NCBI RefSeq assembly: GCF_000018545.1
Contig: NC_012587.1
Location: 682,001 to 746,000 of the forward strand
DNA length: 64,000 nt
From: Sinorhizobium fredii NGR234
Lineage (GTDB): Bacteria; Pseudomonadota; Alphaproteobacteria; Rhizobiales; Rhizobiaceae
Direction: 5' to 3'
Below the pieces are notes generated by a model. It ran no database searches, was not told the DNA's origin, and saw nothing but the letters and a program-made list of their open reading frames with translations. A program made the translations under genes and the position numbers. Positions 35,975 to 46,466 of the stretch are shown in pieces (the stretch's first letter is position 1; each line of letters starts with the position of its first letter).

Positions 35975-36756
35975 CCGGCAAATCGCGCTTCTGGATTGGC
36001 ACCAGCTGGAAGATGAACAAGACGCTTGCGGAGGCCGAGCACTTTGTGCGCGGCCTCAAGGCCGCAGATGCGACGCATGATCCGCGCATCCAGCGTTTCG
36101 TCATTCCGGCTTTCACCGTCCTTCGCGAGGTCAGGGCAATGCTCGCCCAAACCTCCGTGAAGGTCGGCGCGCAGAACATGCACTGGGCCGACCAGGGCGC
36201 TTGGACGGGCGAAGTCTCGCCGCTGATGCTGAAGGACTGCAATCTCGATCTGGTCGAACTCGGCCACTCTGAGCGGCGTGAACACTTCGGGGAGACCGAC
36301 GAAACGGTGGGCTTAAAGACCGAAGCCGCCGTCCGGCACGGTCTTATTCCGCTGATCTGCGTAGGTGAGACGCTGAGGGACCGCGACAGCGGTAACGCAC
36401 CGGAAGTCCTGGCCGCCCAGGTACGCGGCGCGCTTTCGAAATTGACCGCTTCGCAGAAAACGGCCGAGGTCCTCCTTGCCTACGAGCCCGTCTGGGCCAT
36501 CGGCGAGAAGGGCATCCCGGCAACCGCCGAGTACGCAGGTGCGCGTCAGGCCGAAATTATAGCTGTCGCCGAAGAGGTGGTCGGCCGAAAGGTCCCCTGC
36601 CTCTATGGCGGGTCGGTCAATCCGCAGAACTGCGAAGAACTGATTTCGAGCCCGCACATCGACGGGCTGTTCATCGGCCGTTCGGCATGGAACGTCGAGG
36701 GGTACCTCGACATCCTTGCGAAATGCGCCGCCAAACTCCGAGGAGAGAGAGAATGA
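35971..36756 (+). CDS. tpiA: Triose-phosphate isomerase family, probable L-erythrulose-1-phosphate isomerase (EryH/TpiB type)
   Basis: 261 aa; ATGA overlap with the DeoR gene. The TIM catalytic set is complete: Asn/Lys in GTSWKMNKT, His in [13 protein letters not shown], Glu in AYEPVWAIG, and the phosphate loop [10 protein letters not shown]. In erythritol and related loci, the homologue paired with RpiB converts L-erythrulose 1-phosphate to D-erythrulose 4-phosphate. Its neighbours here favour that role over plain glycolytic TIM. Four-base overlap with rpiB. Confidence 0.92.
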   Translation: MTGKSRFWIGTSWKMNKTLAEAEHFVRGLKAADATHDPRIQRFVIPAFTVLREVRAMLAQTSVKVGAQNMHWADQGAWTGEVSPLMLKDCNLDLVELGHSERREHFGETDETVGLKTEAAVRHGLIPLICVGETLRDRDSGNAPEVLAAQVRGALSKLTASQKTAEVLLAYEPVWAIGEKGIPATAEYAGARQAEIIAVAEEVVGRKVPCLYGGSVNPQNCEELISSPHIDGLFIGRSAWNVEGYLDILAKCAAKLRGERE

Positions 36757-37226
36757 AGGTTGCCATTGCAGGAGACAGCGCAGGCGAAGGTCTCGCCAAG
36801 GTGCTGGCCGAACACCTGAAAGGTCGCTTTGACGTGTATGAAGTCTCGCGGACCGAGGCCGGTCCCGATCGGTTTTACGCCAATCTGTCGGAGCGCGTCG
36901 CCTCTGGCGTGCTCGACGGCACATACGACAAGGCCATTCTCGTTTGTGGAACCGGAATTGGCGTCTGCATCGCAGCGAACAAGGTTCCGGGCATCCGCGC
37001 CGCCCTGACGCACGACACCTATTCCGCCGAGCGTGCTGCCCTTTCGAATAACGCGCAGATCATCACATTGGGTGCTCGTGTGATCGGGCCGGAGCACGCT
37101 AAGTCGATCGCCGAAACGTTTCTGGGCAAGACGTTCGACGAAGGCGGCCAGTCGGCGGGCAATGTCAGGGCGATCAACGACCTGGACAGCAAGTATCATC
37201 CCCGCGCGCCAAGCTCGAGCAGATAG
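36753..37226 (+). CDS. rpiB: RpiB family isomerase, probable D-erythrulose-4-phosphate isomerase (EryI type)
   Basis: 157 aa from ATG 36753 with GGAGAGAGA upstream; an earlier in-frame ATG is inside tpiA. The RpiB/LacAB signature [24 protein letters not shown] holds the catalytic Cys, and [11 protein letters not shown] opens the phosphate-binding fold. With the preceding TpiA it would turn L-erythrulose 1-phosphate into D-erythrose 4-phosphate, which the transketolase and aldolase of the same operon use. Ribose 5-phosphate isomerase activity is the family alternative. Confidence 0.92.
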   Translation: MKVAIAGDSAGEGLAKVLAEHLKGRFDVYEVSRTEAGPDRFYANLSERVASGVLDGTYDKAILVCGTGIGVCIAANKVPGIRAALTHDTYSAERAALSNNAQIITLGARVIGPEHAKSIAETFLGKTFDEGGQSAGNVRAINDLDSKYHPRAPSSSR

Positions 37227-37371
37227 ACGTCGAACTGGGGGGACGGCGGCGAGCGCCTCGGGCAATTGGTCACGCGCGAGGCAAACCCTGAAGCAATATG
37301 GGGTGAGCACATTTGCTCCAAGTCGATGCCGTCGAGCAGGTAACAGAGATATCTCATGTAGGGAGGCGGCA

Positions 37372-38943
37372 GTGCGTATTGGGGCATTAAGAGAACGGTA
37401 TCCAGAGGAAGCGAGAGTAGCGCTGACTCCCGAATCTGCCGTCCAATTGAGAAAATTGGGCCATAATTGCTTGATCGAGGCGGGAGCTGGGAGCAGGTCG
37501 GGTATTTCAGATGATGCATATCGCTCCGTGGGCGTAGAGGTCGTGCCTGACGCGAGGGCTCTCATAGCAGCTTCCGATGTCGTCGTGAAAGTTCGCAGTC
37601 CCGAAGGGGATGAAGCGAAGAGCCTGAACGATGGTCAAACGCTGATTTCCTTCCTGTGGCCGGCCCAGAACCCGGATCTTCTCGAGACCTTTCGGGACAA
37701 GAACATCACGGCCGTTGCCATGGACATGGTGCCACGCATCTCCCGTGCACAGAAAATGGACGCGCTGTCCTCCATGGCCAACATCGCCGGGTATCGCGCC
37801 ATCATTGAGGCGGGCAACCAGTTCGGCCGCTTCTTCACTGGCCAAGTGACGGCTGCTGGCAAAGTGCAGCCGGCAAAGGTTCTCGTAGTTGGTGCCGGCG
37901 TAGCTGGGCTTGCAGCGATCGGTACGGCTGTCAGCCTCGGTGCCATAGTACACGCCTTCGATGTTCGTCCCGAAGTCGCCGAACAAATCGAAAGCATGGG
38001 TGCGAACTTTGTCTTCCTTGAATTCGAAGCAAACCAGGATGGCGCTGCAACGGGTGGCTATGCGGCGCCTTCCTCGCCGGAATTCCGCGAGAAGCAGCTT
38101 GCGAAATTCCGAGCCCTTGCGCCAGAAATAGATATTGTCATCACCACGGCGCTGATACCTGGTCGCCCAGCTCCCAAGCTCTGGCTGGAAGACATGGTCG
38201 CCATGATGAAGCCCGGCTCTGTCATCGTCGACCTGGCCGCCGAGCGCGGCGGCAACTGCGATCTAACCGTTCCCGATCAGCGTATCGTCTCGCCGAACGG
38301 TGTGGTCATCATCGGCTATACCGATTTCCCGAGCCGCATGGCGGCTCAGGCCTCCATCCTCTATTCGACGAACATCCGCCACATGCTGGCCGATCTAACG
38401 CCTAACAAGGATGGCGTGATCAACCACAACATGGAAGACGACGTTATTCGCGGCGCGACCGTGACCAAGGGCGGCGAGATCACCTATCCGCCACCGCCTC
38501 CGAGGATCCAGGCCATTGCCCCCGCCAAACCAAAGGAGAAGGTGAGGGAGCCGACAGCGGAAGAAATGCGGGCCGCGGAAGCCGCCGCCTTTCGCAAGCA
38601 AACGACCAGTCAGGTGGGGCTGCTCGTTATTGGTGCTCTGCTTCTAGCCTTGATCGGGTCCTATGTGCCGTCTGAGTTTATGGCGCACATTGTGGTCTTC
38701 GCTCTCGCTTGCTTCATCGGATTCTCGGTGATCTGGAACGTAAGCCATTCGCTGCACACTCCGCTGATGGCCGTTACCAACGCGATCTCTGGCATCGTGG
38801 TTATCGGGGCCCTTTTGCAGATCGGTTCGGGAAATTGGCTGGTCGTGATCCTCGCTGCACTGTCGGTTCTGGTTGCCACTATCAATATCGTAGGCGGCTT
38901 CATGGTCACCCGCCGCATGCTTGCCATGTTCCAAAGGTCGTGA
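37372..38943 (+). CDS. pntA: NAD(P) transhydrogenase subunit alpha
   Basis: 523 aa from GTG 37372 with GGGAGG 5 bases before it. This is the fused alpha form: NAD-binding domain ([40 protein letters not shown] near residue 170) followed by four membrane helices (about residues 405-515). Together with PntB it couples NADPH/NADH hydride transfer to proton movement across the inner membrane. It starts 145 bases after rpiB and may be read from the same transcript or from its own promoter; no operator copy was found between them. Confidence 0.95.
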   Translation: MRIGALRERYPEEARVALTPESAVQLRKLGHNCLIEAGAGSRSGISDDAYRSVGVEVVPDARALIAASDVVVKVRSPEGDEAKSLNDGQTLISFLWPAQNPDLLETFRDKNITAVAMDMVPRISRAQKMDALSSMANIAGYRAIIEAGNQFGRFFTGQVTAAGKVQPAKVLVVGAGVAGLAAIGTAVSLGAIVHAFDVRPEVAEQIESMGANFVFLEFEANQDGAATGGYAAPSSPEFREKQLAKFRALAPEIDIVITTALIPGRPAPKLWLEDMVAMMKPGSVIVDLAAERGGNCDLTVPDQRIVSPNGVVIIGYTDFPSRMAAQASILYSTNIRHMLADLTPNKDGVINHNMEDDVIRGATVTKGGEITYPPPPPRIQAIAPAKPKEKVREPTAEEMRAAEAAAFRKQTTSQVGLLVIGALLLALIGSYVPSEFMAHIVVFALACFIGFSVIWNVSHSLHTPLMAVTNAISGIVVIGALLQIGSGNWLVVILAALSVLVATINIVGGFMVTRRMLAMFQRS

Positions 38944-38956
38944 GGGGGCGGCACCA

Positions 38957-40402
38957 ATGAATCTTGGACTTGTATCAGCAACCTACCTTTTCGCTGCCGT
39001 TCTGTTCATCCTGTCGCTTGGGGGGTTATCAGGCCAAGAGAGCGCCAAGCGAGCTGTTTGGTATGGCGTGGTCGGGATGGTCCTGGCTGGCGGTGCCACC
39101 ATCCTCTCGCCCGACGTCAGCTCTCTATCGCTCATCCTTCCTGTCATCCTCGTCGGCGCTGCGCTCGGTGCGATTGTTGCCAGGCGCGTGCAGATGACCG
39201 AAATGCCCCAGCTCGTCGCAGCATTGCATTCATTCGTTGGCCTCGCTGCCGTATTCATCGGTTTCAACGCACATCTCCAGCTAGCGGATGTAGCCGGAAT
39301 GGACGAAACGACTCGCGAAGGTCTGACGGGCTTTGCGAAAGTTTTGGCACACAAACTTGCGGACCCGTCTGGTGTCTTAGTATCGATCATGAAGGTCGAG
39401 GTGTTCCTCGGCGTGTTCATCGGTGCCGTCACCTTCACGGGTTCGGTCATCGCATTCGCCAAACTCGCAGGCAAGATTGATGGCAAGGCTATGAAGTTGC
39501 CGGGGGGCCATGTTCTCAATGCCGGCTGCGCGATCGCTTCGGTTATCCTCTTGGGGTTCTATTTTCAAAGCAATGATTTGTGGCCGCTCGCTGCCATGAC
39601 CATTTTGGCTCTATTCATCGGTTATCACCTGATCATGGGCATTGGCGGAGCCGACATGCCAGTCGTGGTCTCCATGTTGAATAGTTACTCGGGCTGGGCA
39701 GCTGCGGCCATCGGTTTTACCCTCGGCAACGACCTTCTTATCGTCACTGGCGCTCTGGTTGGCTCGTCGGGTGCAATCCTTTCCTACATCATGTGCCAGG
39801 CGATGAACCGGTCCTTCATCTCCGTTATCCTCGGGGGCTTCGGGAGTACGACGGCTCCGGCGACGGAAATAATCGGTGAACAGGTGGCCATCGATGCAGA
39901 CGGAGTTGCAGCTGCCCTCAATGATGCTGACTCAGTCGTTATCATTCCGGGCTACGGCATGGCGGTGGCACAGGCTCAAGGTGCGGTTTCGGAAGTGACC
40001 CGCAAGCTGCGCAGTAAGGGCAAGAATGTACGCTTTGCAATCCATCCAGTAGCTGGCCGTCTTCCCGGTCACATGAACGTGCTGCTTGCGGAAGCGAAGG
40101 TGCCTTACGACATCGTTCTTGAAATGGACGAAATCAATGATGACTTCCCGGAAACGGACGTGGCGATCGTCATAGGCTCGAACGACATCGTCAACCCTGC
40201 AGCACAGGAAGACCCGAACTCTCCAATCTCCGGAATGCCGGTGCTCGAATGCTGGAAGGCAAAGCAGGTATTCGTGTCCAAGCGTGGCCAAGGCACTGGT
40301 TACTCGGGCATCGAAAATCCGCTGTTCTACAGGGACAACACGCGCATGTTTTATGGCGACGCCAAGTCCTCGCTCGAAAAGCTGCTTAGATTGATGGATT
40401 AA
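38957..40402 (+). CDS. pntB: NAD(P) transhydrogenase subunit beta
   Basis: 481 aa from ATG 38957; an ATG 36 bases earlier is inside pntA. About nine membrane segments, then the NADP-binding domain III with [13 protein letters not shown] near residue 335, [18 protein letters not shown] and the late [17 protein letters not shown]. It completes the proton-translocating transhydrogenase. A strong terminator follows 67 bases after the stop. Confidence 0.96.
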   Translation: MNLGLVSATYLFAAVLFILSLGGLSGQESAKRAVWYGVVGMVLAGGATILSPDVSSLSLILPVILVGAALGAIVARRVQMTEMPQLVAALHSFVGLAAVFIGFNAHLQLADVAGMDETTREGLTGFAKVLAHKLADPSGVLVSIMKVEVFLGVFIGAVTFTGSVIAFAKLAGKIDGKAMKLPGGHVLNAGCAIASVILLGFYFQSNDLWPLAAMTILALFIGYHLIMGIGGADMPVVVSMLNSYSGWAAAAIGFTLGNDLLIVTGALVGSSGAILSYIMCQAMNRSFISVILGGFGSTTAPATEIIGEQVAIDADGVAAALNDADSVVIIPGYGMAVAQAQGAVSEVTRKLRSKGKNVRFAIHPVAGRLPGHMNVLLAEAKVPYDIVLEMDEINDDFPETDVAIVIGSNDIVNPAAQEDPNSPISGMPVLECWKAKQVFVSKRGQGTGYSGIENPLFYRDNTRMFYGDAKSSLEKLLRLMD

Positions 40403-40469
40403 GTTCTTAGCATTCCCTCGCTCTGTGAACGTGAGCCGGGTCTCCCACCGGTCTCATACAGAGCGTTTG

Positions 40470-40502
40470 CCCCGCAGGCTTTGCCTGCGGGGTCTTTTTT
40501 TA
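40470..40502 (+). terminator. Rho-independent terminator after pntB
   Basis: CCCCGCAGGC-TTT-GCCTGCGGGG, perfect 10-bp stem, followed by TC and a run of T. Ends the operon that carries pntAB and possibly the upstream sugar-phosphate genes. Confidence 0.92.
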
Positions 40503-41017
40503 CTGGGCTGTATGCCAGTTGCTGGACCGTATTCTCTTTTGTGCCTGATACACCAATCCATCATAGACAAGTAAATCTAAAATCAGGATTGTTCGGAGTG
40601 CGTCAGGTTAGCCTCGACACTCTTTCGGTTCTGGACCCAACTTCGCAATTACGAATGGACGAGGCAAACCCCATTACCATGTTAGCCGAGCAGGCAATGC
40701 GGACTGGCTATCGACGGCATCGCGTCCATCGGGAATGCTGTAAACACACCTTTTCGGGTCGACCAGTTGGCCGCGGAGATCGCCGAACACTGCTGTCCAA
40801 TACCAATTGTGAGGCGTTCGTTGTCGGTATCTGAGTAGGACCGCTTTAACTCGAATTAAAGGTATTAGGTATAAGGTTATACCACTTCTTGAAGTGGAAC
40901 TTCGATACCGCTGCATGACGCAGCACGGTTTGCCTCATAAGCGTCGACAGCCCGGAAAGATGGACTAGACGCTAACTCACCTCGTTCGATAAATTTGCTT
41001 CCAGCGGCGGAGGAATT
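40503..41017. other. Intergenic region before the chemoreceptor, with gene-like debris
   Basis: No intact gene. One plus-strand frame around 40700-40830 gives a protein-like stretch (IDGIASIGNAVNTPFRVDQL, then AAEIAEHCCP) ending in TGA at about 40833, without a start; it looks like the tail of a lost gene I cannot name. Operator copy 6 lies at 40867-40884. GGAGGAATT precedes the chemoreceptor ATG. Confidence 0.45.
40867..40884. promoter_or_regulatory. GntR/FadR-type operator copy 6 (chemoreceptor)
   Basis: AGGTATAAGGTTATACCA, matching the consensus at every fixed position. A further GGTATTAGGTAT half-element begins six bases upstream. It lies 133 bases before the chemoreceptor start. Confidence 0.7.
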
Positions 41018-42892
41018 ATGCGCGATATTCGGGAATTTGGCGTGGCGCTACGTTTGTCGATCGCTTTCGGGTTGCTGTTGTTCGCAATGGGAGTTCTGTC
41101 CCTTTCGTCAATCAGGCAGGTGAATGAGATAAACGCTAAGCTCAGCCTCATAAATGGCAGTAACAGCCAAAAATACCGGAACGGCATTGATATGCTCGGA
41201 ACGGTCCGTGATCGAGCAATGGCATTGCGCGACATCGTTTTGACCGACTCAGATACGGATAAAGCGACGACAATCGCGATGATGAAAAAGCTGCAGGCGT
41301 CCTATGCCTCCAACGCTGCGGAATTGCAGAAGGCCGTGAATGCTGATGTCTTCAGCACTGCCGCTGAGCATCGTCTTGTTGATGGTCTGAAGGCATTTCA
41401 GAATGAAGCGGAACCACTAATCGCCGAAGTTATCAAGCTGACACTGGATGGAAAAAAAGACCAGGCAAAGCCACTCCTCTTAAATCAACTTCGACCCAAG
41501 TTGACGGCATGGATTGGTGCTTTGAACAAATTAATCGATTACGAGCAAGCATTAAACCAGGGCGTAGGCGGCAAAGTCAAGGCGGCTTCTGACGAGTTTA
41601 AGTCCCTGACCCTCACTGCGCTAAGTGTGGCTGCTTTGTTCGGGATATTTGCGGCAGCGCTCACTACCCGCTCAATCATAGCGCCTCTGGCGAAGCTGCA
41701 GCAGTCAGTCCGTCAAATGATAGCGGGCGACATGCAGATTGACCGAGTAATTGAGCGACGAATGGATGAAATCGGCCAGCTAGCTAGGCAGATATCCAGC
41801 CTTAAGACCCATCTCTCAGAAAAAGCTGAGCGCGATGCGGTTGCCGAACATCATCGACAGGATGCTGAGCGGCAGCGTTTGGAGACGGAAGGGGAAGAGC
41901 GCCAGCGGGCTGCCGAACAGACTAGTTCAGCCGTCGAGCAAGTTGCCGAAGCTTTGAAACAATTGTCGAAAGGCAATCTTCACATTCAGCTCGATCGGCC
42001 TTTCACGGAAGCTCTTGAGCCGCTCAGATTGGACTTCAATTCAGCGATCAGCCAGCTTCGTGATGCGATGTTCGAGGTGAACTATAACGCGCAGGCGATT
42101 GCTGCGGGTGCTGAGGAAATCCGTACTTCCTCGAGCGAGCTCGCGACCAGGACGGAGCAGCAAGCTTTAGTTGTTGAGCAAACGGCGTCGGTCCTCGCAG
42201 ATATGACAAGGCAGGTGGTGGACGCAAGCCATAGGGCACACGAAGCAGGGGTCCTGGTCGGTGAAACCAAAGAGAATGTCGAGAGGTCAGGCACTATAAT
42301 GCGCGATGCTGTTGAGGCTATGACGAAAATTCGGGCCTCGTCGCTTGAAATAGGCGATATCATCGGCGTTATCGATGAAATCGCGTCTCAGACAAACCTG
42401 TTGGCGTTGAACGCAGGCATTGAGGCAGCTCGTGCTGGTGAGACTGGCCGTGGGTTTGCGGTGGTTGCGCAGGAGGTCAGAGACCTGGCACAAAGGTCTG
42501 CGGCGGCCGCGAAAGAAATCAAGTCCTTGGTTGAGGTATCTAACCTACATATAAATGATGGGGTCCAGCGCGTGCACCAAGCCGGCGATGCGTTGGGCCA
42601 AATCGTTGTTCAGGTGCAGAGTGTTAACCAAAACGTCGACGCCATTGCTCAAGTTTCTCGCACTCAAGCCGACGGGCTCAAGGACATCAATTTCTCAGTA
42701 GAAAAAATTGAATCAGCGACACAACAAAACGCAGCGATGGTGGAAGAGTCGACCGCTGCCGTCCACAATCTCGCGAAAGAGGCAGCCTCGCTTTTCGAGA
42801 TGTTATCCAGGTTCCAGATGGACGACGGGCCAGCAGACACCAAGCGCGTAGAAGAGTCAGCGTTCTCTGTGGCCGTAGCATCGTCGGCGTGA
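41018..42892 (+). CDS. Methyl-accepting chemotaxis protein
   Basis: 624 aa. Membrane helix at about residues 12-32, a periplasmic four-helix-bundle sensor to about 190, second membrane helix (about 195-220), HAMP domains, and a long cytoplasmic coiled coil whose hairpin tip is [20 protein letters not shown] near residue 455. No C-terminal CheR-binding pentapeptide. It would signal to the CheA/CheW array. The four-helix sensor can sense small ligands directly or through a binding protein; the operator upstream suggests it is made with the sugar regulon. Confidence 0.93.
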   Translation: MRDIREFGVALRLSIAFGLLLFAMGVLSLSSIRQVNEINAKLSLINGSNSQKYRNGIDMLGTVRDRAMALRDIVLTDSDTDKATTIAMMKKLQASYASNAAELQKAVNADVFSTAAEHRLVDGLKAFQNEAEPLIAEVIKLTLDGKKDQAKPLLLNQLRPKLTAWIGALNKLIDYEQALNQGVGGKVKAASDEFKSLTLTALSVAALFGIFAAALTTRSIIAPLAKLQQSVRQMIAGDMQIDRVIERRMDEIGQLARQISSLKTHLSEKAERDAVAEHHRQDAERQRLETEGEERQRAAEQTSSAVEQVAEALKQLSKGNLHIQLDRPFTEALEPLRLDFNSAISQLRDAMFEVNYNAQAIAAGAEEIRTSSSELATRTEQQALVVEQTASVLADMTRQVVDASHRAHEAGVLVGETKENVERSGTIMRDAVEAMTKIRASSLEIGDIIGVIDEIASQTNLLALNAGIEAARAGETGRGFAVVAQEVRDLAQRSAAAAKEIKSLVEVSNLHINDGVQRVHQAGDALGQIVVQVQSVNQNVDAIAQVSRTQADGLKDINFSVEKIESATQQNAAMVEESTAAVHNLAKEAASLFEMLSRFQMDDGPADTKRVEESAFSVAVASSA

Positions 42893-42956
42893 TCTTGCAA
42901 AGCGGGTTTCCAAGTTCACTGCGTGACCCGCCCCTGAGAATTTCCTCCAGAATGGA

Positions 42957-43943
42957 CTAGTGCCGTTCAACGATCTGAGTGCTGAAATCATGTATCAGCT
43001 CGTGCGACTCCCCGTAACACCGGTTCAATAACGAGAGAACACCATTGCGGACCATCTCGCTGATCGGAATCATCACGGAACTGATCTTTAGGCCGGCGAA
43101 ATCAAGCAGGGGAGTGTTGTCATATCCTACGACTTCCGGGTGCTGGCCCAACTGCCTGAGGTAGGCCTGGGCTGAAATCGCCATCAGGTCATTCCCACAG
43201 AACAAGGCAGAGAAACTCTTTGCAGAGGCGGATAGCCGTTCGGCTGCGCTGCGACCACTCTCGAGGTGAAAGGTACCCTGAACGATCAGATCGTCATCGA
43301 TGGAAATACCTGCGACCGCAAGTCCATCCATAAAACCGGCGTGCCTTTCGGCCGCGTCGTCAACGTCGAGAGGCCCAGAGATGGTCGCGAATTCCCTGTG
43401 TCCGCGTGCAAGGAGATAATCGGCTACAGAGCGGCCTGCGGCGTAGTGATCCACGGAGTAGCAGATATGGCGAAGTGCATTGATCCTACGGTTGACGATT
43501 GCTAGCTCCGGACCGTCTGCGGCGGCCAGGATCAACTCTTTCTCACTGTGGCGGGTGCTGAGGTGCAATATCCCGTCAACCCGACGTTCCGCAAGAGATT
43601 CTAACCCAAGGGCCTCGCTCCAAGGTAAATTTGGGTCACTGTGCGTGGACATGACTACCATGTGACGCCCGGCAGCCCGGATCTCACGTTCGGCCGCGGA
43701 GACCGCCGTTCCAAAATAGACGCCATCAAATTGAGGTGTGAGTACCCCAATCAGGCCTGTCTGTCCGGTCGATAGGGAGCGCGCAGTCAGCGAAGGGCGG
43801 AAGTTAAGCTTGCGAGCGGCCTCTTCCACAGCGGCTCGGGCGGCCTCCGAAACCGAACCCCTCCCAGTCAAAGCCCTGGAAGCAGTTCCAACGCCAACTC
43901 CGGCCAGCTTCGCAACATCCCGTATCGTAGTCATTCTATCCAT
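42957..43943 (-). CDS. LacI family transcriptional regulator
   Basis: 328 aa. The N-terminal helix-turn-helix TIRDVAKLAGVGVGTASRALTGRGSVS and hinge helix AARAAVEEAARKLNF are classical LacI/GalR; the rest is a periplasmic-binding-type effector domain. Divergent from the ABC importer/GH3 operon, across a promoter with a LacI-type operator, which it very likely represses until the glycoside or its product binds. Confidence 0.94.
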   Translation of the reverse strand: MDRMTTIRDVAKLAGVGVGTASRALTGRGSVSEAARAAVEEAARKLNFRPSLTARSLSTGQTGLIGVLTPQFDGVYFGTAVSAAEREIRAAGRHMVVMSTHSDPNLPWSEALGLESLAERRVDGILHLSTRHSEKELILAAADGPELAIVNRRINALRHICYSVDHYAAGRSVADYLLARGHREFATISGPLDVDDAAERHAGFMDGLAVAGISIDDDLIVQGTFHLESGRSAAERLSASAKSFSALFCGNDLMAISAQAYLRQLGQHPEVVGYDNTPLLDFAGLKISSVMIPISEMVRNGVLSLLNRCYGESHELIHDFSTQIVERH

Positions 43944-43999
43944 CTTCTCGCAAGTTTATCAGATAGATACGTCGCAAACTGGCTATAATCAAGAGAGGA

Positions 44000-44028
44000 T
44001 TGACAGAAGGCCCACCTCCAAGTACAAA
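44000..44028 (+). promoter_or_regulatory. Promoter of the glycoside importer operon
   Basis: TTGACA (44000-44005), 17-base spacer, TACAAA (44023-44028). The LacI operator begins at the next base, so repressor and polymerase would compete. Confidence 0.65.
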
Positions 44029-44042
44029 TGGAATCGGTTCCA
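44029..44042. promoter_or_regulatory. LacI/GalR-type operator
   Basis: TGGAATCGGTTCCA, the usual LacI-family palindrome with a central CG and one asymmetric pair. Placed immediately downstream of the -10 element and about 210 bases before the importer's first gene. Confidence 0.8.
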
Positions 44043-44250
44043 ATTCTTAAAATCTTCGTCGGGGCTGCTATGGACCGTCAAGCGCAAAGCTTTCGCCGTC
44101 GTGACAGCTACGGTCGCGATGCGCGCCAGGGCGTGATCCTTGTCGCCTTCGCTGGACGGAATAGGACCGAAAACGACAGGGGTCTTTGGAGGTTTGCTCG
44201 CTGTGCGGAGCAGTCCGCAAACCCATCATTGTCAAGAGGAGGAGACGCTT

Positions 44251-45471
44251 ATGAAGAGACTGCTTTGTGTGGCGACGGCTGTTGCGATGTTTCTGCCTGT
44301 CGCAGTGCGGGCTGAGGAGGCCAGGGTCATCCACTGGTGGACGTCGGGCGGGGAATCCGACGCGATCAAGGTCATCGCCGACGCTTATAAGTCGGATGGC
44401 GGCACCTGGATAGATCAGGCCATCGCGGGGTCGGACTCGGCTCGGCTCGCCGCCACCAATGCGATCTCCGGTGGGCAGCCGCCGACGATGGCGCAATTCA
44501 ACATTTCCAACCAGTTCCGTGAACTTGCCGAGGCAAGCTTCCTGCGCAGCCTCGATGATGTGGCGGCAGACGAGAACTGGCAAGCGGTTCTTCCAGGGCC
44601 AATCTTGGATGTCATCACGGTCGACGGTCACATCTATGCGGCGCCGGTGAACATCCATAATCCCGCTTGGATCTGGTACTCGACGGAGGCGTTGCAAAAA
44701 GCTCAGGTCTCCGAACCGCCGACGACGAAGAACGCGTTCTTCACCGCCCTGGACAAGCTGAAATCGGCCGGAATCATCCCTTTGGCTCTCGGCGGCCAGC
44801 CGTGGCAGGAGCGCGCGACTTTCGACGCAGTTCTCCTGCACTTCGGCGGCAAGGACATGTACATGAACTTCATCGGCGGCAATGGCGCAGCCTTGGTCCA
44901 GACGCCCGAGTTCAAACAAGTCCTCGCCGATTTCAAGCGCCTGAAAGGCTATGTGGACGAGGGATCGCCCAATCGTAGCTGGAACGAGGCGACTGCACTT
45001 GTTATCGAGAACAAGGCTGGTTTCCAGATCATGGGGGACTGGGCCAAGGGTGAATTCAAGGCCGCCGGCGACACCGCCGGGAAGGAATACGGTTGTATCG
45101 TGGGGTTCGGCGACAAGCCCTCGTACATGATCGCAGGCGACGTCTTCATTTTCCCGAAGTCGAACGAATCCGACACCGCCGCGCAAACGCACCTCGCCAA
45201 GCTGATGCTCTCGCCGAAGGTTCAGGTGGATTTCAATAACCTAAAAGGCTCCATCCCAGTGCGGGCGGGCGTGGACGGCTCGAATATGGATGTCTGTGCG
45301 CAGGCCGGGCTTGCCGCTGTCTCCGATCCGTCGCGCCAGGTTCCGAATCCCGAGATGCGCCTGTCGCCGGACGCACATGGCATGGTGACAGACGCGATTT
45401 CGAACTTCTGGAATACCGACCAATCGGTCGATGAAGCTGTGGCCGCGCTGCAAAGCGCGCTGTCGATGTAG
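44251..45471 (+). CDS. Sugar ABC transporter substrate-binding protein (CUT1 type)
   Basis: 406 aa from ATG 44251 with GAGGAGGAG upstream and a signal peptide (MKRLLCVATAVAMFLPVAVRA). The mature protein begins EEARVIHWWTSGGESDAIKV, typical of extracellular solute-binding family 1 proteins for oligosaccharides, with the aromatic-rich PAWIWYS and LGGQPWQERATFD. The GH3 enzyme at the end of the operon suggests a beta-glucoside or short glucan as ligand. Confidence 0.94.
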   Translation: MKRLLCVATAVAMFLPVAVRAEEARVIHWWTSGGESDAIKVIADAYKSDGGTWIDQAIAGSDSARLAATNAISGGQPPTMAQFNISNQFRELAEASFLRSLDDVAADENWQAVLPGPILDVITVDGHIYAAPVNIHNPAWIWYSTEALQKAQVSEPPTTKNAFFTALDKLKSAGIIPLALGGQPWQERATFDAVLLHFGGKDMYMNFIGGNGAALVQTPEFKQVLADFKRLKGYVDEGSPNRSWNEATALVIENKAGFQIMGDWAKGEFKAAGDTAGKEYGCIVGFGDKPSYMIAGDVFIFPKSNESDTAAQTHLAKLMLSPKVQVDFNNLKGSIPVRAGVDGSNMDVCAQAGLAAVSDPSRQVPNPEMRLSPDAHGMVTDAISNFWNTDQSVDEAVAALQSALSM

Positions 45472-45544
45472 GCTGGCATTCTGGCGGGGACCGGGAAAGA
45501 CCGGCCCCGCCTGCGCCGAACCATCAACAGAGCGGGAGGCAGAG

Positions 45545-46465
45545 ATGAAAGGACGCAGTTCTCCGACCAAGGAGAGGTCGGGCCGGTTGGGGCGCGGTTG
45601 GGATCTTCATATGCCCTATTTCGCACTTATCCCACTTCTGATTGTCGTCATTGTATTCTATTTGGGAACGATGGCCTGGTCGGTCGGAGTTTCCTTCACG
45701 AGCTCCAAGCTGTTGCCGACAGCGAACTACGTTGGCCTTGAACAGTATCGGGTTCTCTTTGGCACTGCACGCTGGCTGGTTGCCCTGGAGAACATCGTTC
45801 TCTTCGGTTTCACCTTCATGGCCAGCTGCCTTGTATTTGGCTTCCTTCTGGCGGTGTTCGTCGACCAAAAAGTGCGCGGTGAAGGGATCTTCCGCACGAT
45901 CTTCCTGTTCCCTTACGCGATGTCCTTCATCGTCACCGGACTTGTCTGGCAATGGCTCTTGAACCCCGGCCTTGGCATCCAGCAGTTTGTCCGGGGATTG
46001 GGCTTGGAACAGTTCACGTTTGGCTGGATCAACGATCAGCAGCTGGCGATTTACGCCATAGCTATTGCGGCATTTTGGCAGGGATCTGGTCTGATCATGG
46101 TCATCATGCTGGCCGGTCTGCGCGGCGTGGACGTCGAGCTATGGAAGGCTGCCAAGATCGACGGGGTCCCGACATGGCGGGTCTACATGTCGATCGTCCT
46201 GCCCATTCTTCGGCCGACGGTTGCGACCGCCGTGGTTCTGTTGGCTCTCGGCGTCGTCAAGGCTTACGACGTGGTCGTCGCAATGACCCAAGGCGGCCCC
46301 GGAGTTGCCACCGAGGTGCCGGCAAAGTTCATCATGGATTACCTTTTCCAGCGTCAAAACCTGGGTCTGGCGATGGCCGGCTCGACCGTGATGCTGTTGA
46401 GCGTCCTAATGCTCTTGGCCCCCTATCTCTACGCGCAGTATCTCCGCAAAGAATCGAGGCATTGA
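45545..46465 (+). CDS. Sugar ABC transporter permease (MalF-like)
   Basis: 306 aa from ATG 45545 with GGGAGGCAG upstream. Six membrane segments and the permease coupling loop LWKAAKIDGVPTWRVYMSIVLPIL (EAA-type motif) near residue 205. First of the two membrane subunits of a CUT1 importer. Confidence 0.94.
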   Translation: MKGRSSPTKERSGRLGRGWDLHMPYFALIPLLIVVIVFYLGTMAWSVGVSFTSSKLLPTANYVGLEQYRVLFGTARWLVALENIVLFGFTFMASCLVFGFLLAVFVDQKVRGEGIFRTIFLFPYAMSFIVTGLVWQWLLNPGLGIQQFVRGLGLEQFTFGWINDQQLAIYAIAIAAFWQGSGLIMVIMLAGLRGVDVELWKAAKIDGVPTWRVYMSIVLPILRPTVATAVVLLALGVVKAYDVVVAMTQGGPGVATEVPAKFIMDYLFQRQNLGLAMAGSTVMLLSVLMLLAPYLYAQYLRKESRH

Positions 46466-46466
46466 A

